Source: UKL13-2 sp043773745
GTDB taxonomy: Bacteria; Pseudomonadota; Gammaproteobacteria; Burkholderiales; Usitatibacteraceae
Direction of reading: 5' to 3'
DNA length: 41,240 nt
NCBI GenBank assembly: GCA_043773745.1
Contig: JAYVEV010000103.1
Location: forward strand, 1-41,240
Shown here in pieces: positions 24,291-32,860 of this stretch. The position numbers were made by a program, and so were the translations under genes. Positions within the stretch are counted from its first letter, which is position 1, and every line of letters starts with the position of its first letter. Below the pieces are notes generated by a model. That model ran no database searches, was not told where the DNA came from, and saw only the letters and a program-made list of their open reading frames with translations.

Positions 24291-25301
24291 CTATTTCCGG
24301 GCCGCGTGCGTGAAAAAATAAATTCCGTGCGGAGATTTTCCGACAGGAATTTGTTTAATCACTTGTTTGGTCGACATATCAATAACGGTCACTTTTCTAG
24401 CCCAGCGGGAGGTAGCCCACAGCTGCTTGCCGTCTTTCGTCAGCTCCATACAATCCGGGCCTCCTGGCACATTGATGGTGTCGATCACCGTTAAACTTGA
24501 CTGATCGATGATGTTGACCGTATTGGACACCCTATTACTAACAAAGATTCGCCTGCCATCGCCTAACGCCAGAAAATTATGCGCCCCCTTGCCGGTTGGA
24601 ATTTTTTTGATGGTTTTCTGCAAGCGCCAATCAACGACTTCTACATAGTCCGAGCCGGTCATGCCAACCAACACATATTTATCGTCCGGCGTCACCCATG
24701 CCCCGGCAGGCATGCGGCCAACCGGCATTTTCCACCTCATGGTTTGGGTCTTTAGATCAATTGCGGCAAGCTCGTCCGAATCCTGCAGAGTAACAAAGGC
24801 CGTGCTGCTATCGGCGCTGAAGGTCACATGGCTAGGCGCTTTCGGTGCCGCAATCCGTTTGACCAGCTTAAAATCAGCGCCGTTATATATATCGATTCGA
24901 TCAAGCCGAATTGAAACTGACACGAACCATTTTTTGTCGGGACTGAAACCGATTTGGTAAGGATCTGAAATTTGCGCCAATCGGCGCTGGATTTCGCCAG
25001 TCAGCGGGTCAAGAAACACCAGCTCATTTGAGGCAGCGTTTGCCACAACCAACTGCTGGTCGTCCGCTGTTGCCATCAAATGATGCGGCTCTTTACCCAC
25101 GGAAATACGTTTAACCTCGGTCATAGTGAGCTTATCTATCAAGCTGATCGTACCTTCACCTGAATTCAGGACAACGGCGACTTCGGCACGCAAAGATGGC
25201 GCCACCAGCACAGTAACGCCCAACACACATAAAACACCAGGCAATATTTTGCGTAAACCTTCAAACCTGCGCCTAATAATCCCAACATTCAAAAAAGCCA
25301 C
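24291..25301 (-). CDS. exported YVTN-type beta-propeller protein
   Basis: A 336-residue seven-bladed propeller with repeats of about 40 residues (GEGTISLIDKLT, AASNELVFLDPLTG, DSDELAAIDLKT, NTVNIIDQSSL, ARKVTVIDMST). A signal peptide with basic RRRFEGLRK, then a hydrophobic stretch ending SLRA, predicts periplasmic location. Such propellers usually bind partners or, rarely, act as lactonases; no catalytic set is seen. The GTG at 25301 is chosen because AGAGGA lies 5-6 nt upstream; the frame extends to a TTG at 25328 without a ribosome-binding site. It is the first gene of a compact three-gene unit, divergent from the NUDIX gene. Confidence 0.82.
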   Translation of the reverse strand: MAFLNVGIIRRRFEGLRKILPGVLCVLGVTVLVAPSLRAEVAVVLNSGEGTISLIDKLTMTEVKRISVGKEPHHLMATADDQQLVVANAASNELVFLDPLTGEIQRRLAQISDPYQIGFSPDKKWFVSVSIRLDRIDIYNGADFKLVKRIAAPKAPSHVTFSADSSTAFVTLQDSDELAAIDLKTQTMRWKMPVGRMPAGAWVTPDDKYVLVGMTGSDYVEVVDWRLQKTIKKIPTGKGAHNFLALGDGRRIFVSNRVSNTVNIIDQSSLTVIDTINVPGGPDCMELTKDGKQLWATSRWARKVTVIDMSTKQVIKQIPVGKSPHGIYFFTHAARK

Positions 25302-25469
25302 AAAAATCCTCTCGACTAGCGCATCCAATAATGCGAAAAACAGGTGCTATGGTAGCATGCAGCATCATTTCACTAGCTAGATAACGAGTCAGTAGCCGCT
25401 TCGGTTTACCTCTGAAAAATCGTTTTTCCTGCTGTTTTTTACGATCATTTTTATTTCTAATAAGATTTC

Positions 25470-26039
25470 ATGTTTTCCAATCTTGCCCCCCGATTTTGCA
25501 TGCAATGTGGATCTGCGAAAGTCGAGCTTCGAGTGCCGCACGGCGATGATCGTGAGCGGCATATGTGCGCTGATTGCGGCCACATTCATTACCTGAATCC
25601 CAAAATTGTGGTGGGTACTTTGCCTGTTTGGGAAGATAAAATTCTGCTCTGCAAGCGCGCCATTGAACCGCGCTATGGTTACTGGACCCTGCCAGCAGGT
25701 TTTATGGAAGAAGGCGAGACGGTTGAGGAGGGGGCGGCGCGCGAGACTTTGGAGGAAGCGAATGCACGGGTTGTTATCGAGCAGCCTGTCGTTCCTTATG
25801 TGACGCTTTCGCTACCGCAGATTAGCCAGGTTTATATGTTGTTTTTGGCAAAATTGAGTGATCTTGATTTTTCATCTGGCCCCGAAAGTCTGGAAGTAAA
25901 ACTGTTTCGCGAGGATGAGATTCCCTGGGATCAGTTAGCGTTTCGCACCATTGATGTAGCCCTCAGGCATTTTTTCGTCGACCGGATGGCAGGCAGTTTT
26001 GTGCCTCATATCGGAGAGGTTCGTCATCCGGTTAAATAA
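25470..26039 (+). CDS. zinc-ribbon NUDIX hydrolase
   Basis: A 189-residue cytoplasmic protein. A zinc ribbon with two CxxC pairs (Cys10/Cys13 and Cys33/Cys36) precedes a NUDIX domain. The box reads GFMEEGETVEEGAARETLEEANA: all catalytic Glu and Arg positions are kept, and the final Gly is Asn, as in the PF14803-linked subfamily. Substrates in this group include NADH, ADP-ribose or FAD-like dinucleotides; no choice can be made. It is divergent from the propeller operon and convergent with the GspE-like gene. Only about 60 nt separate the convergent stops, with no clear terminator. Confidence 0.88.
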   Translation: MFSNLAPRFCMQCGSAKVELRVPHGDDRERHMCADCGHIHYLNPKIVVGTLPVWEDKILLCKRAIEPRYGYWTLPAGFMEEGETVEEGAARETLEEANARVVIEQPVVPYVTLSLPQISQVYMLFLAKLSDLDFSSGPESLEVKLFREDEIPWDQLAFRTIDVALRHFFVDRMAGSFVPHIGEVRHPVK

Positions 26040-26099
26040 TCACGAGCCCAGACGCTGATACCAACTGTCTAGTTGGGCACCGCAAAGGTTAGCGGAAAA

Positions 26100-27926
26100 C
26101 TATTGCGCTGGTGGTGCTACCTTCAGGACTTCTTCTAGCGTGGTTAATCCCTGCGCTACTTTCATCGCACCCGATAACCTGAGAGGCTTCATGCCTGCGC
26201 GATATGCCTCAGCAGTGATAGCAGCCAGGTCGGCGTTATCGACAATCAAGCGCTTCAAATTTTGATCCAGAATTAAAATTTCATAAATACCGATGCGGCC
26301 CATATAGCCGGTGTTGCGACATTCCAGACAACCAACCGGGCGATAGATATCCTTCGGTGCCTCACCTTTCCACGGAGAAACAGTGGTGTGCCAAAGTTTG
26401 ATTTGCTCCGGGTTATCGAACGGTGTTTTTTCTTTGCAGTGCGGACATAGTGTTCGCACCAAACGTTGCGCCATAACGCCAAGGAGAGTTGAATTGATCA
26501 AATATGAAGGCGCACCCAAATCCAGCAACCTGGCCACGGCTGTCGGTGCATCATTGGTGTGCAGCGTGGATAGCACCAAGTGTCCCGTGAGCGCGGACTG
26601 AATCGCCATCTCGGCGGTTTCCAAATCACGAATCTCGCCCACCATAATAATGTCCGGGTCTTGCCGCATCAACGCGCGCACGCCCTCAGGGAAACCCAAA
26701 TCTATTTGGCTTTGCACCTGCATTTGGTTAAATGCCGGCTCAACCATCTCAATGGGGTCTTCAATGGTGCAAACATTGACTTCAGGGGTGGCCAACATCT
26801 TGAGCGTTGAATACAGCGTCGTCGTTTTGCCCGAGCCAGTAGGTCCCGTGACCAACACAATGCCGCCCGGCTGACTGATTAACCCCTGCCACTTTTCAAA
26901 ATCCTCGGTTGAAAAACCCAACTCCGAAAAATCCCTGACCAGAACATCCGGATCAAAAATCCGCATCACCAGTTTTTCACCATGAGCAGTTGGCAAGGTC
27001 GATAAGCGTAGTTCAATCTCTTGTCCATCCGGCATGCGGGTTTTGATACGCCCGTCCTGAGGACGGCGTTTTTCCACCACATCCATGCGACTCAATATCT
27101 TGATCCGCGACGTCATCGCCGCCGCGACCGTGGTCGGCACCTGATAAACCTGATGCAATACACCGTCAATGCGAAAGCGAATGGTGGCAACATCCCGGCG
27201 GGGCTCAAGATGAATGTCGCTGGCGCGTTGGTCAAATGCGTATTGCCAAAGCCAGTCGACCAAATGAACAATGTGATGATCGTTTGCGTCAAGCGCACGC
27301 CCAGCTTTGCCAAGCTCAATGAGCTGCTCAAAATTACTAATGCTGCCTGAGGCGCCCTCCTCCTTTTTGCCCTTTTTGACCGAGCGGGCCAGGTTATAAA
27401 ACTCACCCACATAGCGAGCGATATCGAGCGGATTGGCCACCACCATTTGAATATTCAGGCGCAGCATATCGCCCAAATCACGCTGCCAGCTTGTTACAAA
27501 AGGCTCGCAGGTTGCGATAATCGCGTCGCGGCCATTTATTTCTACCGGCAAGATATTGCGCTTGGCGGCGTATTCTGACGACACCACTTCAGTGACAGCG
27601 CCCATGTCTATTTTTAGCGGGTCAATGTGATAGTAAGGCAGCTGTACGCGGCCCGCGAGCCACTCGGTGAGCTTCTCGATATCAAGAGCGCGGTGTGGTG
27701 CTTTCAGCGATTTAATGCGCGCCTTGGTCACAATCACCAGCGGATGGTCATCCGTCGGCGCAGTGCGCTGGTCGTGCGCCAGCTTATCAGCCACATCTTG
27801 TTCAATTAGGCCATCTTCAACCAGCGCCTCAAGGGTTTCGCGCAAGGTCACATGACGATCAGATTTCGAACCTTTTGCCAACGGCAGCAACTTGGGCAAG
27901 GCAATGACTGCAGCAGAAGTGGCCAT
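26100..27926 (-). CDS. GspE/PilB-type secretion or pilus assembly ATPase
   Basis: A 608-residue cytoplasmic ATPase. An N-terminal MshEN/T2SSE_N-like region (about 1-175) precedes a PF00437 motor with Walker A GPTGSGKTTT, Asp box, Walker B DPDIIMVGEIRD, a His box (HTNDAPTA) and a zinc finger CPHC...CLEC. It powers polymerisation of pilins or pseudopilins. The ATG at 27926 is preferred; the frame runs 22 codons further to a TTG but those residues are not family-like. No other type II or IV genes are nearby, so it works with machinery encoded elsewhere. The secreted protease in the window is a plausible client of a type II system. Confidence 0.9.
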   Translation of the reverse strand: MATSAAVIALPKLLPLAKGSKSDRHVTLRETLEALVEDGLIEQDVADKLAHDQRTAPTDDHPLVIVTKARIKSLKAPHRALDIEKLTEWLAGRVQLPYYHIDPLKIDMGAVTEVVSSEYAAKRNILPVEINGRDAIIATCEPFVTSWQRDLGDMLRLNIQMVVANPLDIARYVGEFYNLARSVKKGKKEEGASGSISNFEQLIELGKAGRALDANDHHIVHLVDWLWQYAFDQRASDIHLEPRRDVATIRFRIDGVLHQVYQVPTTVAAAMTSRIKILSRMDVVEKRRPQDGRIKTRMPDGQEIELRLSTLPTAHGEKLVMRIFDPDVLVRDFSELGFSTEDFEKWQGLISQPGGIVLVTGPTGSGKTTTLYSTLKMLATPEVNVCTIEDPIEMVEPAFNQMQVQSQIDLGFPEGVRALMRQDPDIIMVGEIRDLETAEMAIQSALTGHLVLSTLHTNDAPTAVARLLDLGAPSYLINSTLLGVMAQRLVRTLCPHCKEKTPFDNPEQIKLWHTTVSPWKGEAPKDIYRPVGCLECRNTGYMGRIGIYEILILDQNLKRLIVDNADLAAITAEAYRAGMKPLRLSGAMKVAQGLTTLEEVLKVAPPAQ

Positions 27927-28028
27927 ATGGGTTATTTGCGTTTTTTTGACAAGATTATCTATATTACAACGATGACAGCGGGATAGTGGCAATCATGGCA
28001 AATCAAGCGCTACGACTATAATCTCAAC

Positions 28029-29699
28029 ATGCCAATAATGACATTACCGCGTTATCTACCAAATTTTTTTTGCAACCAGTTTGAAGGCGGCATCAAGCAA
28101 TGCCTCATTGCGCTGCTCTCTGCCTGCACCGTACTACTGGGTCAAGGTTGCTCAGCTATCAGCGTAGCCAATAGCCCCTCAAAATCAGCCCCCCTGATTG
28201 CAACATCTGCCGCAGTCGCGCCATCTTCAGTCGAAACATGTCTGAAGTGGTACGAAGACATCGATGCGGCGATTGATACCGCGGGAATTCGTAACGGTAG
28301 CCCACACCGTTTGGCAGGTTACCCGCACCTGCGCGTTGACCGATTTGCCACATCGTTCAGCACGCAAGCCATACAGGAGCCCAAGATAGTTCCTATGCTG
28401 CTTTGGTACGCGCGAGATCTGGATATGGCCGCACGGCAACATGAGCTGCTAAATTTACCGTCGCGCCAGCAAGAAATGCTGGGCACCGCTGATACAGCAG
28501 CGGCGCATAGCATCCTGAGCCATTGTTCTCAGTTGCTGGTTCGGCGAGATATGACAAATTCGGCGAGCGCGCAACATCGGCAAGCGTTTTTCGCCGATTG
28601 GTATGTGCCTGATCATTACAGCCATTGGAAACGTGCGCTGGGGTTATATGTTTTAACCTCCATACCGTTTTATAGCGGCGTAGAAGCGTGGCAGCAATCA
28701 ATGGCAGATGAGTTTAGGCGGGCATCCACTGAGCCCTCTCAAATACAAAATCCAAGCGGCATCATGAGGTACTTGCCTCCTCAGCCAATTAAGGAGCCGG
28801 CCAAAATTGAAACTATTTTTGGCGCAAGCCTTCGCAATATTTTGGGGGTTCCCCAATTATCAGAAGCCGGTTGGCATGAGCTCCTAAATCGTTATTCGCC
28901 GGTATTTGAAATCGATAAAAAAGGCGAATTTGATCAAATTGGCACGATGCAATTGGACTCAAAAGGAGGCGTGATCATTGATACATCAACGCCCAGCGTC
29001 TACCAACGCATTGCGTTTACGCGCATTGACAACAAGACGTATGTGCAATTAATTTACAACATCTGGTTTTCAGAGCGCCCCGCGAGCAACCCGCTCGATT
29101 TGCTGGCCGGCAACATCGACGGCGTGATGTTGCGTATCACGCTCGATCACGACGGCACGCCGCTACTGATTGACAGCATTCATGCCTGCGGCTGCTATCA
29201 CTTGTTTTTTCCGACCAGCCACCTGCTGCCGCGCCCATCGCCGAACCCAAGGACAGAATGGGCGTTTATTCCCCAAACACTCCCCATCCCGACCACCCGT
29301 CAACAGGTCATTGTCAGGATTGCAACAGCGACGCATTACTTGACGGGTATTCGTTTCGAGGAACAAGGCGCGCCACCCATAACGCCGGCAATCAGGCATT
29401 CAACTTACAGGCTTGAAAAGGATAGCGACTTACTTTCGTTGCCCATGCCGCCACCGGGCAACGGCAAGCTCCCAATCGAGCACAAAAGCGCTTTTCTGCC
29501 CAGCGGCTTGATGGCCGGGACTGAACGAGGCGAGCGTTTTTTATTCTGGCCCATGGGCATTGCAAGCCCTGGCGCCATGCGGCAGTGGGGCACACATGCG
29601 ACAGCGTTCGTCGGTATTCGACACTTTGACGATGCGGATTTAATTGACAAGCGGTTCACCATTAAAAATAATGATAGCCTTACTCGCTTAGAAAAATAG
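28029..29699 (+). CDS. uncharacterised putative lipoprotein, 556 residues
   Basis: Not recognised. An N-terminal hydrophobic segment (about 25-40) contains two possible lipobox cysteines: Cys33 in LLSAC, a good match but with a short hydrophobic core, and Cys41 in LLGQGC. The rest is soluble, with no further membrane segment. Distinct blocks are RYSPVFEIDKKGEFDQIG (about 300), YVQLIYNIWFSERP (about 340), LDHDGTPLLIDSIHACGCYHLFFP (about 385) and FWPMGIASPGAMRQWG near the C-terminus. HACGCYH pairs histidines and cysteines in a way that could bind metal or haem. It is divergent from the ATPase gene; a small dyad follows it. Product exported and membrane-tethered; function unknown. Confidence 0.6.
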   Translation: MPIMTLPRYLPNFFCNQFEGGIKQCLIALLSACTVLLGQGCSAISVANSPSKSAPLIATSAAVAPSSVETCLKWYEDIDAAIDTAGIRNGSPHRLAGYPHLRVDRFATSFSTQAIQEPKIVPMLLWYARDLDMAARQHELLNLPSRQQEMLGTADTAAAHSILSHCSQLLVRRDMTNSASAQHRQAFFADWYVPDHYSHWKRALGLYVLTSIPFYSGVEAWQQSMADEFRRASTEPSQIQNPSGIMRYLPPQPIKEPAKIETIFGASLRNILGVPQLSEAGWHELLNRYSPVFEIDKKGEFDQIGTMQLDSKGGVIIDTSTPSVYQRIAFTRIDNKTYVQLIYNIWFSERPASNPLDLLAGNIDGVMLRITLDHDGTPLLIDSIHACGCYHLFFPTSHLLPRPSPNPRTEWAFIPQTLPIPTTRQQVIVRIATATHYLTGIRFEEQGAPPITPAIRHSTYRLEKDSDLLSLPMPPPGNGKLPIEHKSAFLPSGLMAGTERGERFLFWPMGIASPGAMRQWGTHATAFVGIRHFDDADLIDKRFTIKNNDSLTRLEK

Positions 29700-29739
29700 A
29701 TACGCCTGTCGTCAACCACTGCCTGACTGACTCGTTTTT

Positions 29740-29758
29740 AGCACATGAAGCATGTGCT
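29740..29758 (+). terminator. possible weak terminator hairpin
   Basis: AGCACATG and CATGTGCT form a perfect 8-bp stem around AAG, followed by TCACTTTT. It sits 40 nt after the lipoprotein gene and just before the small basic protein gene. It could equally be a regulatory dyad. Confidence 0.4.
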
Positions 29759-29782
29759 TCACTTTTAAACCGGAGCAAGACT

Positions 29783-30016
29783 ATGAAAAAAATCACACTC
29801 ACTTCAATTGCTGTCGCTGCCTTGATGACTAGCGCCGTGGCATTTGCGCAAGCACCTGCAACGCCACCCGCTCCGGCCAGCGCTCCATCGGCAAAAGTGA
29901 CATCGCCGGGCCCCAGTGCTGCTGCTGAGTCCAAGGCAAAAGCCAAAGCACACAAAGGTACCAAAAAGCACAAAGCTAAAAAAGCCAACAAAACTAAAAA
30001 AGCCAAGGTAACTTAA
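29783..30016 (+). CDS. small exported lysine/alanine-rich protein
   Basis: A 77-residue protein with a clear signal peptide (MKKITLTSIAVAALMTSAVAFA, cleaved after AFA or FAQ). The mature part has a Pro/Ala/Ser-rich stretch (24-50) and a very basic tail in which 13 of the last 27 residues are lysine. It has no fold-forming hydrophobics and is probably disordered. Exported proteins of this composition resemble acid-shock (Asr-like) or cell-surface-binding peptides, but homology is not claimed. GGAG lies 7 nt before the ATG, and a strong terminator follows, so it is a real, separately ended gene. Confidence 0.7.
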   Translation: MKKITLTSIAVAALMTSAVAFAQAPATPPAPASAPSAKVTSPGPSAAAESKAKAKAHKGTKKHKAKKANKTKKAKVT

Positions 30017-30043
30017 TTAGTTGCCGCAGCTCCCGTAAGTCCT

Positions 30044-30071
30044 AAAAGCGGCCAGCAATGGCCGCTTTTTT
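30044..30071 (+). terminator. intrinsic terminator of small basic protein gene
   Basis: AAAAGCGGCCA and TGGCCGCTTTTTT form a perfect stem around a GCAA tetraloop with a T-run. It also lies just beyond the end of the convergent ligase gene and could serve both. Confidence 0.9.
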
Positions 30072-30072
30072 A

Positions 30073-31677
30073 TTAGGCTTGCCGCTCAAGCAGATGCAGA
30101 ATTGAATCAAGCGAATCAGCATCTTCGATTTTTTTATCCGTGCGAATACGCAACATTCTGGGGAAGCGCACAGCAACACCTGATTTGTGCCGGTTCGAGC
30201 GCTGGATACCTTCAAAGCCCAATTCGAAAACCAGCTCGGGCTTTACTGTTCGCACGGGGCCAAATTTTTCAAGCGTGTTTTTACGGATGAACGCATCCAC
30301 CGTCGCGATTTCATCATTGCTCAGGCCTGAGTATGCTTTGGCGAAGGGCACTAATTCTTTTCCATCGCCGCCTGCTTGCCAAATCGCAAAGGTGTAATCC
30401 GTGTACAAACTTGCGCGTTTGCCGTGGCCTCGTTGCGCGTACACCAGCACGGCATCGACCGTCATCGGCGCTACTTTCCATTTCCACCAGCTGCCTTTTG
30501 CTCGCCCTACCCCATAGACAGAATCACGCCGCTTTAACATCAGCCCTTCAGTGCCACGCTGCCTCGATTCCTCGCGTGCCAGCGCGAGTGTGGGCCAAGA
30601 CGGGGCGCGGACAATATCAGAAAGTTGCAAAACCGTGTTGTTGGGGATGGCGTAAATAAGTCGATGCAATTTATTGCGTCGCTCAAATAGCGGCAAGTCG
30701 CGCAAGTCCTGTCCCGATAATTCCAGTACGTCGTAAGCCAAAAAAATAACCGGCGTATCCGCCAATATTTTCTTACCGGGATTTTTTCGGCCCAACCGCT
30801 TTTGCAGCGCGGTAAAGGGCATCACCATGCCGTCTTTATAGGGAAGAATTTCACCGTCCAGCACACAATCATCTAGCGCAGCCGCGGCAGCCAACAGCTC
30901 GGGAAACTGTGGTGATACCAGTTCTTCGCCTCGTGACCATAAAAACACCTCGCCCTGCCGTTTTACCAACTGGCCGCGGATCCCATCCCATTTCCACTCG
31001 GCCTGCCAATCGCTGATATCGCCCAATGTTTGCGGCTCTCCTGCCAGCGGATGAGCCAGAAAAAACGGGTACGGTTTGGAAATAGCAAAGCTGGCGGATT
31101 CCACTGAAATCAGGGTGGCATAATTTTCTGGCGTCGGTTGCCAATCGCCTGCCAGACGATGTGAAATGACTTTGGCATCCATGCCAGAAATTTGCGCGAG
31201 CGCACGCACCACCAAAAGCTGCGATACCCCGACCCGAAAGCCACCGGTGATGAGCTTGTTAAACACAAACCGTTCACGAGAATCAAGCTCCTGCCAGTAT
31301 GAAAAAATGGCCTCCCTTTTCTGGATATCGTCGAGCTTACGCAGTGGCAGCAGGCGATCCTCTATCCAGCGGTGAAGCGGCATAGCCGATACTAGCAAAG
31401 GTGGCGGAAGGATGAGCGCAATGGTTTCCGCTAGATCACCGACCGCATCGTAGCTTTCTTCAAACAGCCATAACGGCACTTGCGCAGCTTCAGCAGCATA
31501 TTCATGGAGTTTGCGGGCGGGCACTGCTAAACGCGGGCGATTACCGGTCAGAAAATAAACGGCCCAGCAAGCATCTGCCTGATGGGCCGCCTGAAAATAC
31601 TCGACGAGTGCCGTCACTTTATCGTTAGTACCCGTAGATGCATCCAGAGTCGCGTACAGTTGGGCAAATGCTTTCAT
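30073..31677 (-). CDS. bacterial ATP-dependent DNA ligase
   Basis: A 534-residue ATP-dependent ligase of the bacterial type that travels with an MBL-fold exonuclease (TIGR04120-like). An N-terminal DNA-binding domain (1-200) precedes the adenylation domain with nucleotidyl Lys229 in EWKWDGIRG, motif III FLWSRGEE, motif IV DGEIL, motif IIIa AYDVLEL and motif V LMLKRRDSVYGVGR followed by WWKWK. An OB-fold domain ends the protein. It seals nicks in a repair role separate from replicative LigA. Its ATG overlaps the exonuclease stop as ATGA, so the two are made together. Confidence 0.93.
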   Translation of the reverse strand: MKAFAQLYATLDASTGTNDKVTALVEYFQAAHQADACWAVYFLTGNRPRLAVPARKLHEYAAEAAQVPLWLFEESYDAVGDLAETIALILPPPLLVSAMPLHRWIEDRLLPLRKLDDIQKREAIFSYWQELDSRERFVFNKLITGGFRVGVSQLLVVRALAQISGMDAKVISHRLAGDWQPTPENYATLISVESASFAISKPYPFFLAHPLAGEPQTLGDISDWQAEWKWDGIRGQLVKRQGEVFLWSRGEELVSPQFPELLAAAAALDDCVLDGEILPYKDGMVMPFTALQKRLGRKNPGKKILADTPVIFLAYDVLELSGQDLRDLPLFERRNKLHRLIYAIPNNTVLQLSDIVRAPSWPTLALAREESRQRGTEGLMLKRRDSVYGVGRAKGSWWKWKVAPMTVDAVLVYAQRGHGKRASLYTDYTFAIWQAGGDGKELVPFAKAYSGLSNDEIATVDAFIRKNTLEKFGPVRTVKPELVFELGFEGIQRSNRHKSGVAVRFPRMLRIRTDKKIEDADSLDSILHLLERQA

Positions 31678-32699
31678 GATGATTCCCCACTGGGAATACT
31701 TTCAGCTTCGACACCGCCTTCACCTTGAAATTCAGTCTCCAACCCCTCAGCGTCCATTCCCAGCTCGCGCAAATAGCGAACCATCACCGACACTTGTCCG
31801 TGGGTGATCAGCACACGCTCTGCCACGGACGAACGAATTGCTTTCAAAAGGCTGGGCCAATCCGCATGGTCTGACAATACAAAACCCTGATCCACGTTAC
31901 GTTGACGCCGTGAACCGCGTATCGCCATCCAGCCGGACGCGAATGCATCGGAATAATCACCAAAACGTTTCATCCATGGATTGCCTTGCGCAGACGGCGG
32001 AGCAACAATCAAAGCGCGCGAATAATCAAATTTTTTATCAACCTCTCTGACCATCTGCGTCTCAGGCAAGCTAACGCCCGCCTCGCGGTACCTCCGATTC
32101 AGCACCTCGACTGCGCCATGACAAAAAATGGGGCCAATCGTGGCATCAACGCTTTTCAGAATGCGCTGCGCCTTGCCAAACGCATAGCCGAACAACACAC
32201 TCGCACGCCCCGCTGCTGCATTCATTTCCCACCAGTGATTGATCGACGCAAACAGTGCGTCATGAGATTGCCAGCGATATATCGGCAGCCCAAAGGTCGA
32301 TTCGGAAATAAAGGTATGACAGCGAACAGGCTCAAACGCCTCGCAGGTGGGATCGTAATCAAGCTTGTAATCACCTGACACCACCCAAACTTCGCCGCCA
32401 TATTCAATCCGCACCTGCGCGCTTCCCAGTACATGGCCGGCCGGATGCAAACTCACGGTGACACCGTTGATATTTCGCAATTCGCCGTAACTGACAGTAT
32501 CAATATTGGCGTTGGCGCCCAACCGCGATTTCAGTACGCCCAGCGAGGGAGCAGCGGCTAAATAGGCTGCGTGTCCCGGCCGCGCATGATCGGCATGCGC
32601 ATGGGTAATTACGGCCCGTGAAACCGGCCGCCAGGGATCAACATAAAAATCCCCCGCCGCGCAATAAAGGCCACGCGGGGTATGCTCCAGTAAGGTCAT
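31674..32699 (-). CDS. ligase-associated DNA exonuclease (MBL/beta-CASP fold)
   Basis: A 341-residue metallo-beta-lactamase-fold nuclease of the ligase-associated exonuclease group (TIGR04122-like, related to mRNA 3'-end processing factors). The metal motif is THAHADHARPGH, with later HPAGHVLGSAQ, SGDYKLDYDPTCE and LSDHADW blocks. The function assigned to the family is DNA end processing before ligation. The ATG at 32699 (TLLEHTPRGLY) is chosen because it matches family N-termini; the frame extends 50 codons further without family-like sequence. It is first in the pair with the ligase and divergent from pgi. Confidence 0.9.
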   Translation of the reverse strand: MTLLEHTPRGLYCAAGDFYVDPWRPVSRAVITHAHADHARPGHAAYLAAAPSLGVLKSRLGANANIDTVSYGELRNINGVTVSLHPAGHVLGSAQVRIEYGGEVWVVSGDYKLDYDPTCEAFEPVRCHTFISESTFGLPIYRWQSHDALFASINHWWEMNAAAGRASVLFGYAFGKAQRILKSVDATIGPIFCHGAVEVLNRRYREAGVSLPETQMVREVDKKFDYSRALIVAPPSAQGNPWMKRFGDYSDAFASGWMAIRGSRRQRNVDQGFVLSDHADWPSLLKAIRSSVAERVLITHGQVSVMVRYLRELGMDAEGLETEFQGEGGVEAESIPSGESS

Positions 32700-32788
32700 T
32701 TGGGATGCATCAGTCAGGGATAGAAAAAATACAGCGTTAAAATTAACCTGCATACTCGATATGAACAGATATAGGCATCTGCACTCGT

Positions 32789-32794
32789 TATAAT
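32789..32794 (+). promoter_or_regulatory. -10 element before pgi
   Basis: A perfect TATAAT (TTATAAT context) about 67 nt ahead of the pgi start. No good -35 is seen at 16-18 nt. The sequence is near-palindromic and might serve the divergent exonuclease gene as well. Confidence 0.35.
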
Positions 32795-32860
32795 CATACA
32801 GACTGAGCCTAACCGACCCTATTTTATCAATCGCATTTAGCACAACCACCCGACTTTTCG

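Noticed and set aside
30073..32699. Ligase-exonuclease pair as a phage defence system
   Set aside because: Both proteins match a known repair-associated pair, and no defence genes are nearby; repair is the simpler reading.
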